DNA of 64,000 bases from positions 1,054,001 to 1,118,000 of the forward strand of contig OZ244795.1 of assembly GCA_965219925.1 (NCBI GenBank). Direction: 5' to 3'. Under the pieces are notes generated by a model. It did not search any database, had not been told where the DNA came from, and saw only the letters and a program-made list of their open reading frames with translations. Below, in pieces: positions 38,770-48,533 of this stretch. This DNA comes from Bin87 sp965219925 (GTDB lineage: Bacteria > Chloroflexota > Dehalococcoidia > Lucifugimonadales > UBA3495). How positions within the stretch are numbered: the first letter of the stretch is position 1; each line of letters starts with the position of its first letter. The translations under genes were made by a program, and so were the position numbers.

Positions 38770-41700
38770 GTGAAAACTAAAATCGGAGCATCCCTGGTTT
38801 TTGTCGGTATCGCCATCCTGGTTGCCGTCGCGGCATACCTCACCCAGCTCGCCCCATCCGCTCCGGGCGATAGCGATCCCGACACCGTCGTCTATTCCGG
38901 ACGGCTGGACAGCTACCTGGCGGTAGCCCCGGCCATTTTGCGCGCCGGTCAGACCGAAAACATCTCCGTCTCCCTGTTTGATGGCGCGGAGCCGGCTCAG
39001 GGCGACGTCCAGCTGGCGCTGATGCAGGATGGCGTCGCCGTGGCCCAAACCACCGAATTTGTCCAGGGCGTCGCTTCGGTTCCTTTGACCGTACCCGCAT
39101 TGCCCGCCGGCGGTTACGACCTCCACATCGTCAGCAGCGGTGACAACGGAACACAGTTTGAGGACACCTCCAGCGTGTCCGTGCAGAACCCGACCATACT
39201 GTTCCTACAGACCGACAAGCCAATCTATCGCCCCGGTCAACAGATTCACCTGCGCGTCCTCCGGCTGGACCCCGATCTCAAACCCGCGCCGGGTCCGGTA
39301 ACCGTCGAGATTCAGGATGCAAAGGGCAACAAGGTGTACCGGCAGGAAACCGATGCCGATGAATTCGGCATGGCCACCGCCGACCTGCCCTTGTCCACCG
39401 AACCCAACCTCGGCGTCTGGACTATCACCGCGTCATCGGGCGAGCAGATCACCCAGCAGGACGTGCGCGTCGAACAATACGTCCTGCCCAAATACGAAAT
39501 CACCCTCGATCTTCCTCGGTCATGGGTGCTGGCCAGCGATCCCGTCGTCGGTACTGTTTCTGCCGAATACAGCTTCGGCAAGCCGGTGCGCGGCGAGGTC
39601 GAAATCATCGCCTACCGATATGTGGGCGTATGGGAACAGTACGCCGTCTTCACCGATGACATTGACGGCTCCGTTTCCTTTGAACTCCCCCCGGTCCAAT
39701 ACGTGGCCGGCGTCCCCGCCGCTGGCGGTCAGGGCAATCTGCAGCTCGACATCACCGTGCGCGAGCCATCCACCGGCTACCTGGAACGCACCACCGAGCT
39801 CCTCACCGTCGCTGAAACACCGGTGAACCTACAGTGGATACCGGAAAGCGGAGCGTTCAAACCCGGCCTGCCCTTCTCCCTGCTCATCGTCGCGGAAACC
39901 CCCGATAATCGCCCCGTCGACTCGGACGTGAATGTAACCCTGCAATTTTTCGACCGAAATTTGAACCGCATCACCGAGGAATCCTTCGACGTAACTGCAT
40001 CGGACGGCAAGGCCCTTGTCGAGATAGAGCCGCCCGATGACGCGGTCACCCTCACCATTGCCGCATCATCACCCAATGCCTACGCCGCCATCACCCTCCC
40101 GGCCAGCTATTCGCCGACCGGCAACTTCATCCATGTGGAGCAAACCGGCGACGCCCGGCTCGATGTCGGCCAGCAGGCCAGCTTCTTCGTTCACTCCACC
40201 GGCGAAGCCCGAAACTTCTACTACGAGGTCGTGTCCCGCGGTCGCGTGGTCTTTTCCGATGTTTCTCAGTCTCCCGACATATCCATTGCCCTCACACCGG
40301 ACATGTCTCCGTCTTCCCGGCTGCTGGTGTACCAGATTCTCCCCGACAACGAGGTGGCCGCCGATTTCATACCCTTCTCCGTATCAGCCAGCTACCCCAT
40401 GCCCGTCGAGGTCGGTTTCAGCGCCGCCGAAGCCCGCCCCGGCGATCCGGTGGATATTCAGCTGAACACCCAGGGCCCGGCCAAAGTGGGCCTGGTCGTC
40501 GTTGACCGCTCCGTCTTCATCCTCGCCGAAAACCGCCTCAACTTGCAGCAGGTATTCGCGGAACTTGAACGTCTATACCTGCAACCCCGCGTCGAGGCGC
40601 ACTACGGCGACTGGCCCGGCGATGCCAAAACCAGGGGTTCATCCGAGGCTTTCACCGAGGCCGGCCTGGTGGTAATGACCGACAAAAATGTTCCCGATGG
40701 CATCGACTACGAGCGCCGGGAAATCTGGTGGATTCGCTGGCTGTTCGGCTCTCTGGTCGGCATGGGCGGCATGTTTGCTGTCGGAAGCATCGGCGCCGGC
40801 GTGATGGAGTTCCGGCGCGGCGGACGCAAAATCAGGTATGCGCTATTCGGACTCGCGCTGCTGCTCGGTGTCGGCCTCATGGTTGGCTGCGGCGGGTATG
40901 CGCTCGAAGATGCTGCACCGCAGTCAACCATGACGGCGGCAAGCGCCGCCCCATCGGCCTCGGCCGCCGCCGCTTCACCCGGTGACGACCTCGCCGACGT
41001 CCAGCGCGTGCGCCAGTACTTCCCCGAAACGTGGCTGTGGACCGACGTTATGACCGACGCATCCGGCCAGGCCACTCTGCCGGTGGAAGCCCCCGACAGC
41101 ATCACCACCTGGATACTCCGCGCCGTCGCCATGTCCCCCGAACACGGCCTGGGTGTGGCCGAAACCGAGCTCACGGTGTTCCAGCCCTTCTTCCTTCAGG
41201 TTGACCTGCCCTACTCCGCCATCCGTGGCGAGGAATTTCCCGTCAAGGTCGCCCTCTATAACTACCTGGAAACCCCGCAGGACTTCTTCGTCGAACTCGA
41301 CGAATCGGAAGATTATGAACTGCTGGGTGAACGTAACCAGGTGGTTACCGTCGCGCCCAACCAGGTCGGCGGCATCGAATTCGACATCCGCCTGACCCGG
41401 CTGGGCAGCCTGCCCATCAAGGTCACCGCCCGCAGCAGCGATTCAGCGGATGCCGTTATCCAAACCCTGCTCGTCGAACCCGAAGGTGTCGCCAGGGAAT
41501 CGGTGGACAACGCCATCCTGTCCGGCGGCGACCGGCGCGATTTCCAGATCATTCCGCATCCCGACGAAATACCCGGCTCCGACCGCTCTTACGTTGTCCT
41601 CACCGGCAGTTACCTGAGCCAAACGCTGGAAGGACTCGAGAACCTGCTCCAGATGCCCTACGGGTGCGGCGAGCAGAACATGATCCTGTTTGCCCCCAAC

Positions 41701-43050
41701 ATCTTTGTGGCCCGCTACCTCCAGGAAACCGGCCAGCTCAAACCCGAAGTGATGGCCACCGCCGAACACTTCATGACCACCGGATACCAGAGGGAATTGA
41801 CCTATCGCCGCAACGATGGCAGTTTCTCAGCCTTCGGCCAGGAGGATCAAGAGGGCAGCCTGTGGCTTACGGCATTCGTTCTCAAGTCCTTCGCCCAGGC
41901 CGACGGCCTCATCTATATCGATTCCGCCGTGCAGGATCAGGCCATGCAGTGGATTCTTTCCCACCAGCGCGGCAACGGCTCATTTGAGCCCGTCGGTTTC
42001 GTGCATCATAGCGACCTGCTGGGGGGCTTGCAGGGCAACACCGCCCTCACCGCCTACATCGCCATCGCCCTCCAGGAGGCCGGCGAAACCGGCCAGTCCG
42101 CAAACGCTCTGCGATATCTGGAAGGTCAACTGCCAGCCATCGACGACCCCTACACCATGGCCATCGTCGCCTACGCCCTGGCCCTGGGCAACAGCCCGCG
42201 CGCCGGCGATGCCTATCAACAGTTGATGTCCATGGCGACCAGCGACACCAACGGCCTGCACTGGCAGCACTCCGCCGCCGTCGAAACCACCGGATATGCA
42301 ACCCTGGCCCTCCTGGAGAACGGCGACCTCATCAGCGCTTCCAACGCCGCCCGTTGGCTGGTCTCCCAGCGCAACGCTTTTGGAGGTTACAGCTCTACCC
42401 AGGACACCGTCGTGGGTCTGCAAGCCCTCATCCAGTTCGCCGCCCAATCCAAATTCGACGTCGATATGACCATCGACCTGTCCGTGGGAGACTGGAACCG
42501 GAGCGTCGTTGTCGATGAATCCAACGCCGACATCGTCCAGGTCCTGGAACTGCCCCGGGGAACCGACCTGAAAGTCGCCGCAGCAGGCGACGGGCAGGTC
42601 GTCGTCCAGGTGGTGCACCGATTCAACCTCCCCGAGGTTCAAACCTCCTCCCTTGAGCTGTTCCACGTGGACGTTACCTACAGCGCCGACCACGTCCGGG
42701 TGGACGATATTATCGAGATTACCGCCGACCTGGCGTTTGTCCCGACCACGTCGCTGGATGCCGGCATGATCGTGCTCGACGTTGCGGTTCCCACCGGTTT
42801 CGCCGCGGAGGTGGACACGGTGCGGGAGCTGGTGCAGGCCGATTGGCGGGTGAAACGCTACGAGATCGCCGGTCGCAAGGTAATCCTGTACATCGAAGAG
42901 CTCAAGGCCGGTGACGGGATGTCGCTGCGTTTCAACGCCCGCGCCCAGTATCCCGTGCGCGCCCAGCCCGTAACATCCGAGGCCTATTCGTACTACAACC
43001 CCGACTGGCGCGGCGAAACCCTGGGCGCCAGCGTAACCGTATCCAACTAA
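38770..43050 (+). CDS. Bacterial alpha-2-macroglobulin with thioester and an internal membrane hairpin
   Basis: A 1426-residue protein from a GTG start. An N-terminal helix (ASLVFVGIAILVAVAAYLTQ) anchors or exports it. MG domains follow (ILFLQTDKPIYRPGQQIHLR). The thioester motif GCGEQNM is at about residue 965, in an alpha-helical thioester domain, and a receptor-binding-type domain ends the protein. Such proteins trap proteases that attack the cell. Unusually, residues about 652-715, in the bait region, contain two hydrophobic helices with a basic loop (EFRRGGRKIR) and a lipobox-like LMVGC. Usual partner PBP1C is not adjacent. Confidence 0.88.
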   Translation: MKTKIGASLVFVGIAILVAVAAYLTQLAPSAPGDSDPDTVVYSGRLDSYLAVAPAILRAGQTENISVSLFDGAEPAQGDVQLALMQDGVAVAQTTEFVQGVASVPLTVPALPAGGYDLHIVSSGDNGTQFEDTSSVSVQNPTILFLQTDKPIYRPGQQIHLRVLRLDPDLKPAPGPVTVEIQDAKGNKVYRQETDADEFGMATADLPLSTEPNLGVWTITASSGEQITQQDVRVEQYVLPKYEITLDLPRSWVLASDPVVGTVSAEYSFGKPVRGEVEIIAYRYVGVWEQYAVFTDDIDGSVSFELPPVQYVAGVPAAGGQGNLQLDITVREPSTGYLERTTELLTVAETPVNLQWIPESGAFKPGLPFSLLIVAETPDNRPVDSDVNVTLQFFDRNLNRITEESFDVTASDGKALVEIEPPDDAVTLTIAASSPNAYAAITLPASYSPTGNFIHVEQTGDARLDVGQQASFFVHSTGEARNFYYEVVSRGRVVFSDVSQSPDISIALTPDMSPSSRLLVYQILPDNEVAADFIPFSVSASYPMPVEVGFSAAEARPGDPVDIQLNTQGPAKVGLVVVDRSVFILAENRLNLQQVFAELERLYLQPRVEAHYGDWPGDAKTRGSSEAFTEAGLVVMTDKNVPDGIDYERREIWWIRWLFGSLVGMGGMFAVGSIGAGVMEFRRGGRKIRYALFGLALLLGVGLMVGCGGYALEDAAPQSTMTAASAAPSASAAAASPGDDLADVQRVRQYFPETWLWTDVMTDASGQATLPVEAPDSITTWILRAVAMSPEHGLGVAETELTVFQPFFLQVDLPYSAIRGEEFPVKVALYNYLETPQDFFVELDESEDYELLGERNQVVTVAPNQVGGIEFDIRLTRLGSLPIKVTARSSDSADAVIQTLLVEPEGVARESVDNAILSGGDRRDFQIIPHPDEIPGSDRSYVVLTGSYLSQTLEGLENLLQMPYGCGEQNMILFAPNIFVARYLQETGQLKPEVMATAEHFMTTGYQRELTYRRNDGSFSAFGQEDQEGSLWLTAFVLKSFAQADGLIYIDSAVQDQAMQWILSHQRGNGSFEPVGFVHHSDLLGGLQGNTALTAYIAIALQEAGETGQSANALRYLEGQLPAIDDPYTMAIVAYALALGNSPRAGDAYQQLMSMATSDTNGLHWQHSAAVETTGYATLALLENGDLISASNAARWLVSQRNAFGGYSSTQDTVVGLQALIQFAAQSKFDVDMTIDLSVGDWNRSVVVDESNADIVQVLELPRGTDLKVAAAGDGQVVVQVVHRFNLPEVQTSSLELFHVDVTYSADHVRVDDIIEITADLAFVPTTSLDAGMIVLDVAVPTGFAAEVDTVRELVQADWRVKRYEIAGRKVILYIEELKAGDGMSLRFNARAQYPVRAQPVTSEAYSYYNPDWRGETLGASVTVSN

Positions 43051-43424
43051 CCACCACCGCCGCCATAGGCGGATCATCCTGAGCCCGTCAAAGAACCCCC
43101 TCTCCCTTGATGGGAGAGGGTTGGGTGAGGGTGAACCCCCCGCATCCTAAACCCGCCGCCGCTCATCCTAAGCCTGGTCGAAGGGCCAGGGCCTTTCGAT
43201 TCTCCCTCCCCCCTTGTGGGAGAGGGCTGGGGTGAGGGGTATAGTCTGCCGCAGGATAGTTCCCTATCTCACACCTTCACCCTCACCCTAACCCTAACCC
43301 TCTCCCATCAAGGGAGAGGGGATTTCTTGTAAAACCGAATGACCCTAGTCGAAGGATGCCCCCATAGACAAACCTGACCTCTACCTGCAACAATGCACCA
43401 TTACCCTGCAGTGGAGATGAAACT
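43051..43424. repeat. Intergenic cluster of dispersed repeats
   Basis: No gene. Two or three copies of the CCCTCTCCC...GGGAGAGGG hairpin repeat (about 43100-43140, 43205-43240 and 43300-43322), in opposite orientations, plus fragments of the CTCATCCTAAGCCTGGTCGAAGG type. Facing hairpins could end transcription from both sides. Confidence 0.7.
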
Positions 43425-44480
43425 ATGGCAGACCGCATCGCAATCATGGGACCCGGAGCCGTGGGCAGCTATGTCGGCGCTTTCCTGGTCCAGGCTGGCG
43501 AAGACGACATCACTTTTATCGATATGTGGCCCGAGCATGTGGAAAAAATGCGCACCGTGGGCCTGCGCGCCAGCGGCAGCCAGGGCGACTTCACTGTCCC
43601 GGTCAACGCCATGCACCTCACCGAGGCGCAAAACATCACCGAACAATTCGACTACGCCTTCATCACCGTCAAGTCCTACGACACCGAATGGGCCACCCAT
43701 TTCATCAAGCGCTACGTCAAGGACGATGGAGCCTTCGTTTCCATCCAGAACTGCTGGAACGACCCGACCATTGCCTCCATCGTGGGTCCAGAGCGCCAGT
43801 TGGGTTGTATCGCCTCTCACATCGAGGTTGCCCTCTGGGAGCCCGGCCACGTCAATCGGGGCGGAGAACCCGGACGCGACCACGGCCACACCGTGTTTCG
43901 CGTGGGTGAAAACAGCGGGCAGGTTACAGAGCGTTCCAAGGCCATCGCCGCCAAACTCGACAATATCGATGCCGCCTACGCCACCGATAACCTGTGGGGC
44001 GAGCGGTGGGCCAAGCTCTGCCAGAACGGTATGGGTAACGCCATCTCCGCCATGAGCAAACTGGGCAGCCAGGAAATGGCCGAAGATGCTCGCATTCGGC
44101 GCATCCGCATCCAGCTGGCCAAAGAGGGCGCTCAGGTCGGCCTCGCCCAGGGCCTCAAGGTCGTGGACATCAACGGCATCCCCGCCGAATTCTGGGCCGA
44201 CGCCGACCGGGGCGACGTTTTCGAAGAACTGGATGGGAGATTGTCTGAGTCCGGCGGGCGGGTCAACTGGCTGGCTTCCATGGCCCAGGACGTCCACAAG
44301 GGCCGCAAGTCCGAAGTCGATTTTATGAACGGTCTCATCTGCGACAAGGGCCATGAAACCGGCGTCGCCACCCCTTACCACGACGCCATCGTCGAGGCCA
44401 TGCGACTGGTGGACAACAAAACCATTGTCGCCGACCCCGAAAACGTTGACCGTATCGTTCGCGCCATCGGAGATCAATAG
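43425..44480 (+). CDS. Ketopantoate reductase-like dehydrogenase (ApbA/PanE family)
   Basis: A 351-residue protein. The N-terminal Rossmann fold begins with IAIMGPGAVGSYVGAFL, the NAD(P)-binding Gly-rich loop. A conserved Lys occurs in ITVKSYDTEW, Asn in QNCWND, and the C-terminal helical domain includes WAKLCQNGMGNAISAM and SEVDFMNGLI. The family reduces 2-oxo acids such as ketopantoate. Many Chloroflexota carry several paralogues with unknown substrates, so panE itself is not claimed. It stands alone between repeat clusters. Confidence 0.88.
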   Translation: MADRIAIMGPGAVGSYVGAFLVQAGEDDITFIDMWPEHVEKMRTVGLRASGSQGDFTVPVNAMHLTEAQNITEQFDYAFITVKSYDTEWATHFIKRYVKDDGAFVSIQNCWNDPTIASIVGPERQLGCIASHIEVALWEPGHVNRGGEPGRDHGHTVFRVGENSGQVTERSKAIAAKLDNIDAAYATDNLWGERWAKLCQNGMGNAISAMSKLGSQEMAEDARIRRIRIQLAKEGAQVGLAQGLKVVDINGIPAEFWADADRGDVFEELDGRLSESGGRVNWLASMAQDVHKGRKSEVDFMNGLICDKGHETGVATPYHDAIVEAMRLVDNKTIVADPENVDRIVRAIGDQ

Positions 44481-44499
44481 GCTCGCGGCCCCCACATTA

Positions 44500-44560
44500 A
44501 TCTGTCATTGCGAGGAGCGCCAGCGACGTGGCAATCTCGATGAGGCTGAACACACGTGGA
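44500..44560. repeat. Dispersed repeat of the TCATTGCGAGGAGC type
   Basis: GTCATTGCGAGGAGCGCCAGCGACGTGGCAATCTCGATGAGG and a following segment match copies near 58270, 62815, 63735 and 63850. It is the left half of a palindromic repeat. Confidence 0.6.
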
Positions 44561-44612
44561 CGAACCGCCGGGGCGCCGGCGAGGACTCGTCCCGTCTCTA
44601 CAGGAGGTCAAA

Positions 44613-45137
44613 ATGTACATCGCCGTTGAACCAGCCGGCCTCATGATGCACACCGTAAAGCTCGTGTTCGATCCTACGGATCCTGCCGCCGAGGATCAGG
44701 AAGTGCGCGATTACCTCAGCCAGCACGAACTCGAACCACGCTACCACTGGTTTGCAGAGATCGAGGGACTGGGAGGCCGCGAGTGCGAGATTATGCAGTT
44801 CGGCGGGTGCTATCTCGGACGCAACCTCCAGAATATCGGGGTCATCCAGCGTCGGGTCGTGGAAACTGAGCTGCTCACCGCCGAGATTGGACGCCACATC
44901 GATAGCGGCGTGCTGACCGCTCTGGCCCATGCCAGCGAGAGCGAACGGGACGTTGCCATCGCCGCGCTGATCGACGAGTTCAGACAGGAAGAAAACTTCG
45001 GTCAGGATGAAGCCGGCGAACTTGTTGCCACCCTGGACCCGGCGGCGGTGCAGCAAGCGGCCGTCCGCGCCCTGGCGACCGTGCGCCAGCAGGTTGCCGC
45101 CAGCGCGTCGCAGCCCCTGTGCCGGTTCGAAGAATAA
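44613..45137 (+). CDS. Unknown protein
   Basis: A 174-residue protein from ATG 44613 with AGGAGGTC upstream. It is acidic with a central Cys/Gly segment (GLGGRECEIMQFGGCYLGRNLQ) and a helical C-terminal half. I do not recognise the family. No membrane segment or signal peptide is visible. It is flanked by a repeat and by a convergent small membrane-protein gene. Confidence 0.6.
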   Translation: MYIAVEPAGLMMHTVKLVFDPTDPAAEDQEVRDYLSQHELEPRYHWFAEIEGLGGRECEIMQFGGCYLGRNLQNIGVIQRRVVETELLTAEIGRHIDSGVLTALAHASESERDVAIAALIDEFRQEENFGQDEAGELVATLDPAAVQQAAVRALATVRQQVAASASQPLCRFEE

Positions 45138-45185
45138 AAAGCGCCCGACACCGGACGCATTCTGGAGCGGGCGAACGGTATTTCG

Positions 45186-45395
45186 TTACTGGTCAAGAAT
45201 CCCCGTGCGTTTAGCTCGCCACATTGAGCCAATCCAAACCAAGCCAAATACGACGAATCCTCCGAACAGCGCCACTTGCCCACCCACGTTTGAGTCGCCG
45301 AACAAGATTGCTATCGCAAAAAACCATACGACTCCCAGCACCGCCCCAGCCAGTGTACTTCCGGCTGTAATTTTCTGTTTGGAAGTGTGGAACAC
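45186..45395 (-). CDS. Small membrane protein with two helices
   Basis: A 69-residue protein with helices at about residues 10-32 (TLAGAVLGVVWFFAIAILFG) and 38-58 (GQVALFGGFVVFGLVWIGSM), a basic C-terminal end. The family is not recognised. A MITE lies immediately upstream of its start (45413), which may have altered its promoter. Confidence 0.5.
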   Translation of the reverse strand: MFHTSKQKITAGSTLAGAVLGVVWFFAIAILFGDSNVGGQVALFGGFVVFGLVWIGSMWRAKRTGILDQ

Positions 45396-45412
45396 GGACT
45401 GGCGGAGCCCCC

Positions 45413-45542
45413 TAGTAGTCGAACATCTTTGAAATGACGGTTAGTCGAGGTTAGCCTGATTGCACAGCAATATTCGGGAATCGCTGCTCTCCCGTCAGGC
45501 TGCCAATTACTCATCCATCAATTCAAAGCTGTTGGTTTACTA
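45413..45542. mobile_element. MITE related to the local IS630 elements
   Basis: About 130 bases with terminal inverted repeats of the form TAGTAGTCGAACATCTTTGAA and TTCAAAGCTGTTGGTTTACTA, bordered by TA. It has no coding capacity. The ends match those of the MITEs and IS630 copies at 47299-54264, so it was probably moved by their transposase. Confidence 0.7.
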
Positions 45543-45653
45543 GCCTGGGACTACCAGGGAGAGGCCACAGCCCAATTCGTGCCCCGCCCGCCGCCGGTAA
45601 CCACCACCATTCCTTGCGGCGGCGGGTGTTTGGCCAAGACAGGAGGGCCGTAC

Positions 45654-46790
45654 ATGAGCACCTTGAAGGACAAATGCGCTATCGTTGGCGTGGGAGAGAC
45701 GGTCTACAACCGGGACTCCGGCAGGACCGAGTTGAACATGGCCGTGGAGGCGGCCAACCGCGCCATCGCCGACGCGGGGCTTGTTCCCCAGGATATTGAC
45801 GGCATCGTGAAGTTTACCGCCGACTCCACACCCCAGGGGGAATTGGCCGCCTGCCTGGGTATTCCCTACCTGCGGTACTACGGCGAATTGGGGCCGCTGG
45901 GCGGGGCCGCCTGCGGCCTGGTCATACAGTCGGCGATGGCCGTTGCCCAGGGCGTGGTCAACAACGTGCTGGTGTATCGTTCGGTCAACGGCCGCTCCGG
46001 GCAACGCTACGGCTCCGGCACCGTCACCACCCGCCGGGGCCTGGGCAGCTCCGCATTCACCGAGCCTTACGGCCTGTTGGTGCCGGGGCAATCCAGCGCA
46101 CTGCGGGCGCGTCGCCACATGCACGAGTTCGGCACCAAGATGGAACATTTTGGCGCGGTGGCGGTGGCCTTCCGAAATAACGCCTGTCTCAACCCCAAGG
46201 CCATCATGCACGGGCGGCCCATCACCATGGAGGACTACCTGACCTCCAGAATGTTCTTCGACCCCCTGCACATACTGGACTGCGCGCTGGAGGCCGACGG
46301 GGCCAACGCTTTCGTCATCACCTCGGCGGAAAGGGCGGCCAACCTGAAACAGCCGCCGGTGTACATAACCAGCGCTGCCCAAACGCTGCTGGCCGGTATG
46401 GGCGGGCACGGGCGTTCCTGGGACGAAAGCGGCGGAGCCCTGCTGTCCCCCGAGTTGTTCGGTGAGGCCGGGGTCACCCCGCAGGACATTGACGTGGTCG
46501 GCTTCTACGACCATTTCAGCCCGGTGATTATCACCAAGCTGGAGGACTACGGTTTCTGCCAGCGCGGCGAGGGCGGGCCCTTCGTCGAGGGGGGCAGGAT
46601 TGAAGTGGGCGGAGAACTGCCGGTCAACACTTCCGGCGGGCATCTATCCGAGGCCTACCTTCAGGGCATGAACCAGATCATCGAAGTGGTGCGTCAGTTG
46701 CGGGGACAGTCGCCGGCCCAGGTGGAGGGCGCGGAGTTGGGTCTGGTTGACAGTGGCGACGGCTCGGGTGCCCTGATACTGAGGAGGTGA
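45654..46790 (+). CDS. Thiolase-family lipid-transfer/acyl-CoA protein
   Basis: A 378-residue protein of the thiolase superfamily. It has AIVGVGETVYNRDSGRTELNMAVEAANRAIADAGL, a GGAACGLVIQSAMAV segment at the active-site region, and NTSGGHLSEAYLQGMNQIIEVVRQLRGQ near the end, typical of thiolase-like partners of DUF35 proteins. The OB-fold gene begins 7 bases after its stop. The ATG at 45654 follows AGGAGGG. The reaction is probably C-C bond cleavage of an acyl-CoA, but this is inference. Confidence 0.82.
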   Translation: MSTLKDKCAIVGVGETVYNRDSGRTELNMAVEAANRAIADAGLVPQDIDGIVKFTADSTPQGELAACLGIPYLRYYGELGPLGGAACGLVIQSAMAVAQGVVNNVLVYRSVNGRSGQRYGSGTVTTRRGLGSSAFTEPYGLLVPGQSSALRARRHMHEFGTKMEHFGAVAVAFRNNACLNPKAIMHGRPITMEDYLTSRMFFDPLHILDCALEADGANAFVITSAERAANLKQPPVYITSAAQTLLAGMGGHGRSWDESGGALLSPELFGEAGVTPQDIDVVGFYDHFSPVIITKLEDYGFCQRGEGGPFVEGGRIEVGGELPVNTSGGHLSEAYLQGMNQIIEVVRQLRGQSPAQVEGAELGLVDSGDGSGALILRR

Positions 46791-46797
46791 GTCAGCT

Positions 46798-47211
46798 GTG
46801 ACTACCGCTAATTTTCCCCTGCCGGTGCCCAACCTGGACAACCAGGAATTCTGGGACCAGTGCCGGCAGCACCGGCTGGTGCTGCGGCGTTGCCTGGACT
46901 GCCGTTCCTTCTACCATCCGCCAAGACCCAACTGCCCGGAGTGCGCTTCGTCCAACCTGGAGTGGGTGGAGTCGCCGGGGAAGGGTAAGGTCTACACCTA
47001 CGTCATAACTCGCCAGCCGGTGAACCCGGCCTTCCGGGAGCGTCTCCCCTGGGGCGTGGTGGAAGTTGAGCTGGAGGAGGGGGTCCACCTTATCAGCAAT
47101 CTGGTGGACTGTGACGCGGACGACATCGAGATCGGCATGGAAGTGGAGGTAGTCTTTGAGGCGGTCAACGACGAGATAACCCTGCCCAAGTTCAGGAGAG
47201 TCGGACAGTAG
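46798..47211 (+). CDS. Zinc-ribbon/OB-fold acyl-CoA-associated protein (GTG start)
   Basis: A 137-residue protein with the zinc ribbon CLDCRSFYHPPRPNCPEC and an OB-fold (GKVYTYVITRQPVNPAF to EVEVVFEAVNDEITLPKF). It starts at GTG 46798, with GAGGTGAG across the end of the preceding gene, and forms a two-gene operon with the thiolase. It is a paralogue of the protein at 36131 but clearly diverged. Confidence 0.85.
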   Translation: MTTANFPLPVPNLDNQEFWDQCRQHRLVLRRCLDCRSFYHPPRPNCPECASSNLEWVESPGKGKVYTYVITRQPVNPAFRERLPWGVVEVELEEGVHLISNLVDCDADDIEIGMEVEVVFEAVNDEITLPKFRRVGQ

Positions 47212-47298
47212 CCAGATCCCCGTAGGGTTGCCCTGACTTTCTCCCCGTCACAGTGTCAGTTCGGCGGGAATCAGGCGACGGTTCTTGGCGTCGGCAGC

Positions 47299-48533
47299 TA
47301 GTAGACCAATAGCTTTGAAATGATAGGTGAGTGGAGTACCCTACCGGGGACAGGATGAAGCAGATTGGGTAGTGGGAGGAAGGGTATGTCAGCCAGGAAG
47401 TACCGGGTGCAGTTGACTGAGGAGGAACGGCAGGAACTGAAGGCGTTGGTGTCCCGGGGGAGGGCGGCGGCATACCGGCAGACGCATGCCCGCATCTTGC
47501 TGCTGAGCGATGAGGCTCAGGGGGACGGGGCCATGAAGGACGAGGAGATTGCCCGGTCCCTTCAGATCGGCAGCGCAACGGTGGAGCGGGTGCGCCGCCG
47601 CTGCGTGGAGGAGGGGGTTGAGGCAGCGTTGGGACGCCGGGAGCAACTGCGCCGCCGTCCGAAGAAACTGGACGGTTCGGGTGAGGCCCACCTGATTGCC
47701 CTGGCCTGCTCTGACCCACCGGAGGGCCGGGCGAGTTGGACACTGAAACTGTTGGTCGACCGGTTGGTGGAACGGGAGATCGTAGCGAGCATCAGCCCGG
47801 AGACGGTGCGGCAGACGTTGAAAAAAACGAACTGAAGCCCTGGCTGAAGGAGTGCTGGTGTATCCCGCCCCAGGGGAGCGCGGAGTTCGTGTGTGCCATG
47901 GAAGACGTGCTGGAAGTCTACCATCGCCAGTATGGGGACCGGGAAGTTCTGGTATGCCTGGACGAGGCCAGCAAACAGCAGGTGCAGGAGACCCGCCGAC
48001 CACGACCGCCCCGGCCAGGGGCTGCCAGGGCCTGCGATTACGAATACCGGCGCAACGGCGTGAGCAGCCTGTTCATGCTGTTCGCGCCGTTGGAAGGGTG
48101 GTGCCGGGTGGAAGTCACGGACCGGCGCACCCGGGTCGATTGGGCGCGGGTGGTCCAGCAACTGGTGGACGTGGACTACGCGGACAAAGACCGGATAGTG
48201 CTGGTGATGGACAACCTGAACACCCATCATCCGGCGTCACTGTACGAGGCGTTTGACCCCGCTGAAGCGCGGCGGATCGTGGAGCGGCTGGAAATCCACT
48301 ACACCCCCAAGCATGGGAGTTGGCTGAACATGGCTGAGATAGAAATCGGGGTGCTGTCCCGGCAATGTCTGGACCGCCGAATCCCCGACCAACCGGTCCT
48401 GCGACGGGAGGTGGAGGCGTGGCAGGGTCAGCGCAACCGGGAGGCGGTGCGGGTGGACTGGCGCTTCACCACCGAGGACACCCGCATCAAACTGAAGTCG
48501 CTTTACCCATCAATACAACACTGACGCACCACT
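47299..48533 (+). mobile_element. IS630-family insertion sequence, copy 1
   Basis: About 1.23 kb with imperfect terminal repeats (TAGTAGACCAATAGCTTTGAA at left, the reverse complement of TTGTATTGATGGG at right) next to TA dinucleotides, the IS630 target. It carries one transposase split by a -1 frameshift. A 152-bp MITE abuts its right end. Confidence 0.8.
47386..48524 (+). CDS. IS630 transposase, two frames joined by a -1 frameshift
   Basis: The first frame (47386-47835) encodes the N-terminal HTH region (DEEIARSLQIGSATVERVRRRCVEEG) and stops soon after a run of seven A (47821-47827). The second frame, open to 48524, continues with KNELKPWLKEC, then the DDE catalytic domain: VCLDE, VMDNLNTHH and NMAEIE. 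A -1 slip on the A-run gives an intact protein of about 379 residues, the usual arrangement in IS630. No disruptions are visible, so this copy may be active. Confidence 0.85.

Noticed and set aside
41980..43077. 365-codon leftward frame opposite the alpha-2-macroglobulin end
   Set aside because: Antisense of a clear coding region; Gly/Val/His-rich shadow.
44556..44612. N-terminal extension of the unknown protein at 44613
   Set aside because: The extension starts inside a dispersed repeat, while ATG 44613 has a good AGGAGGTC site.
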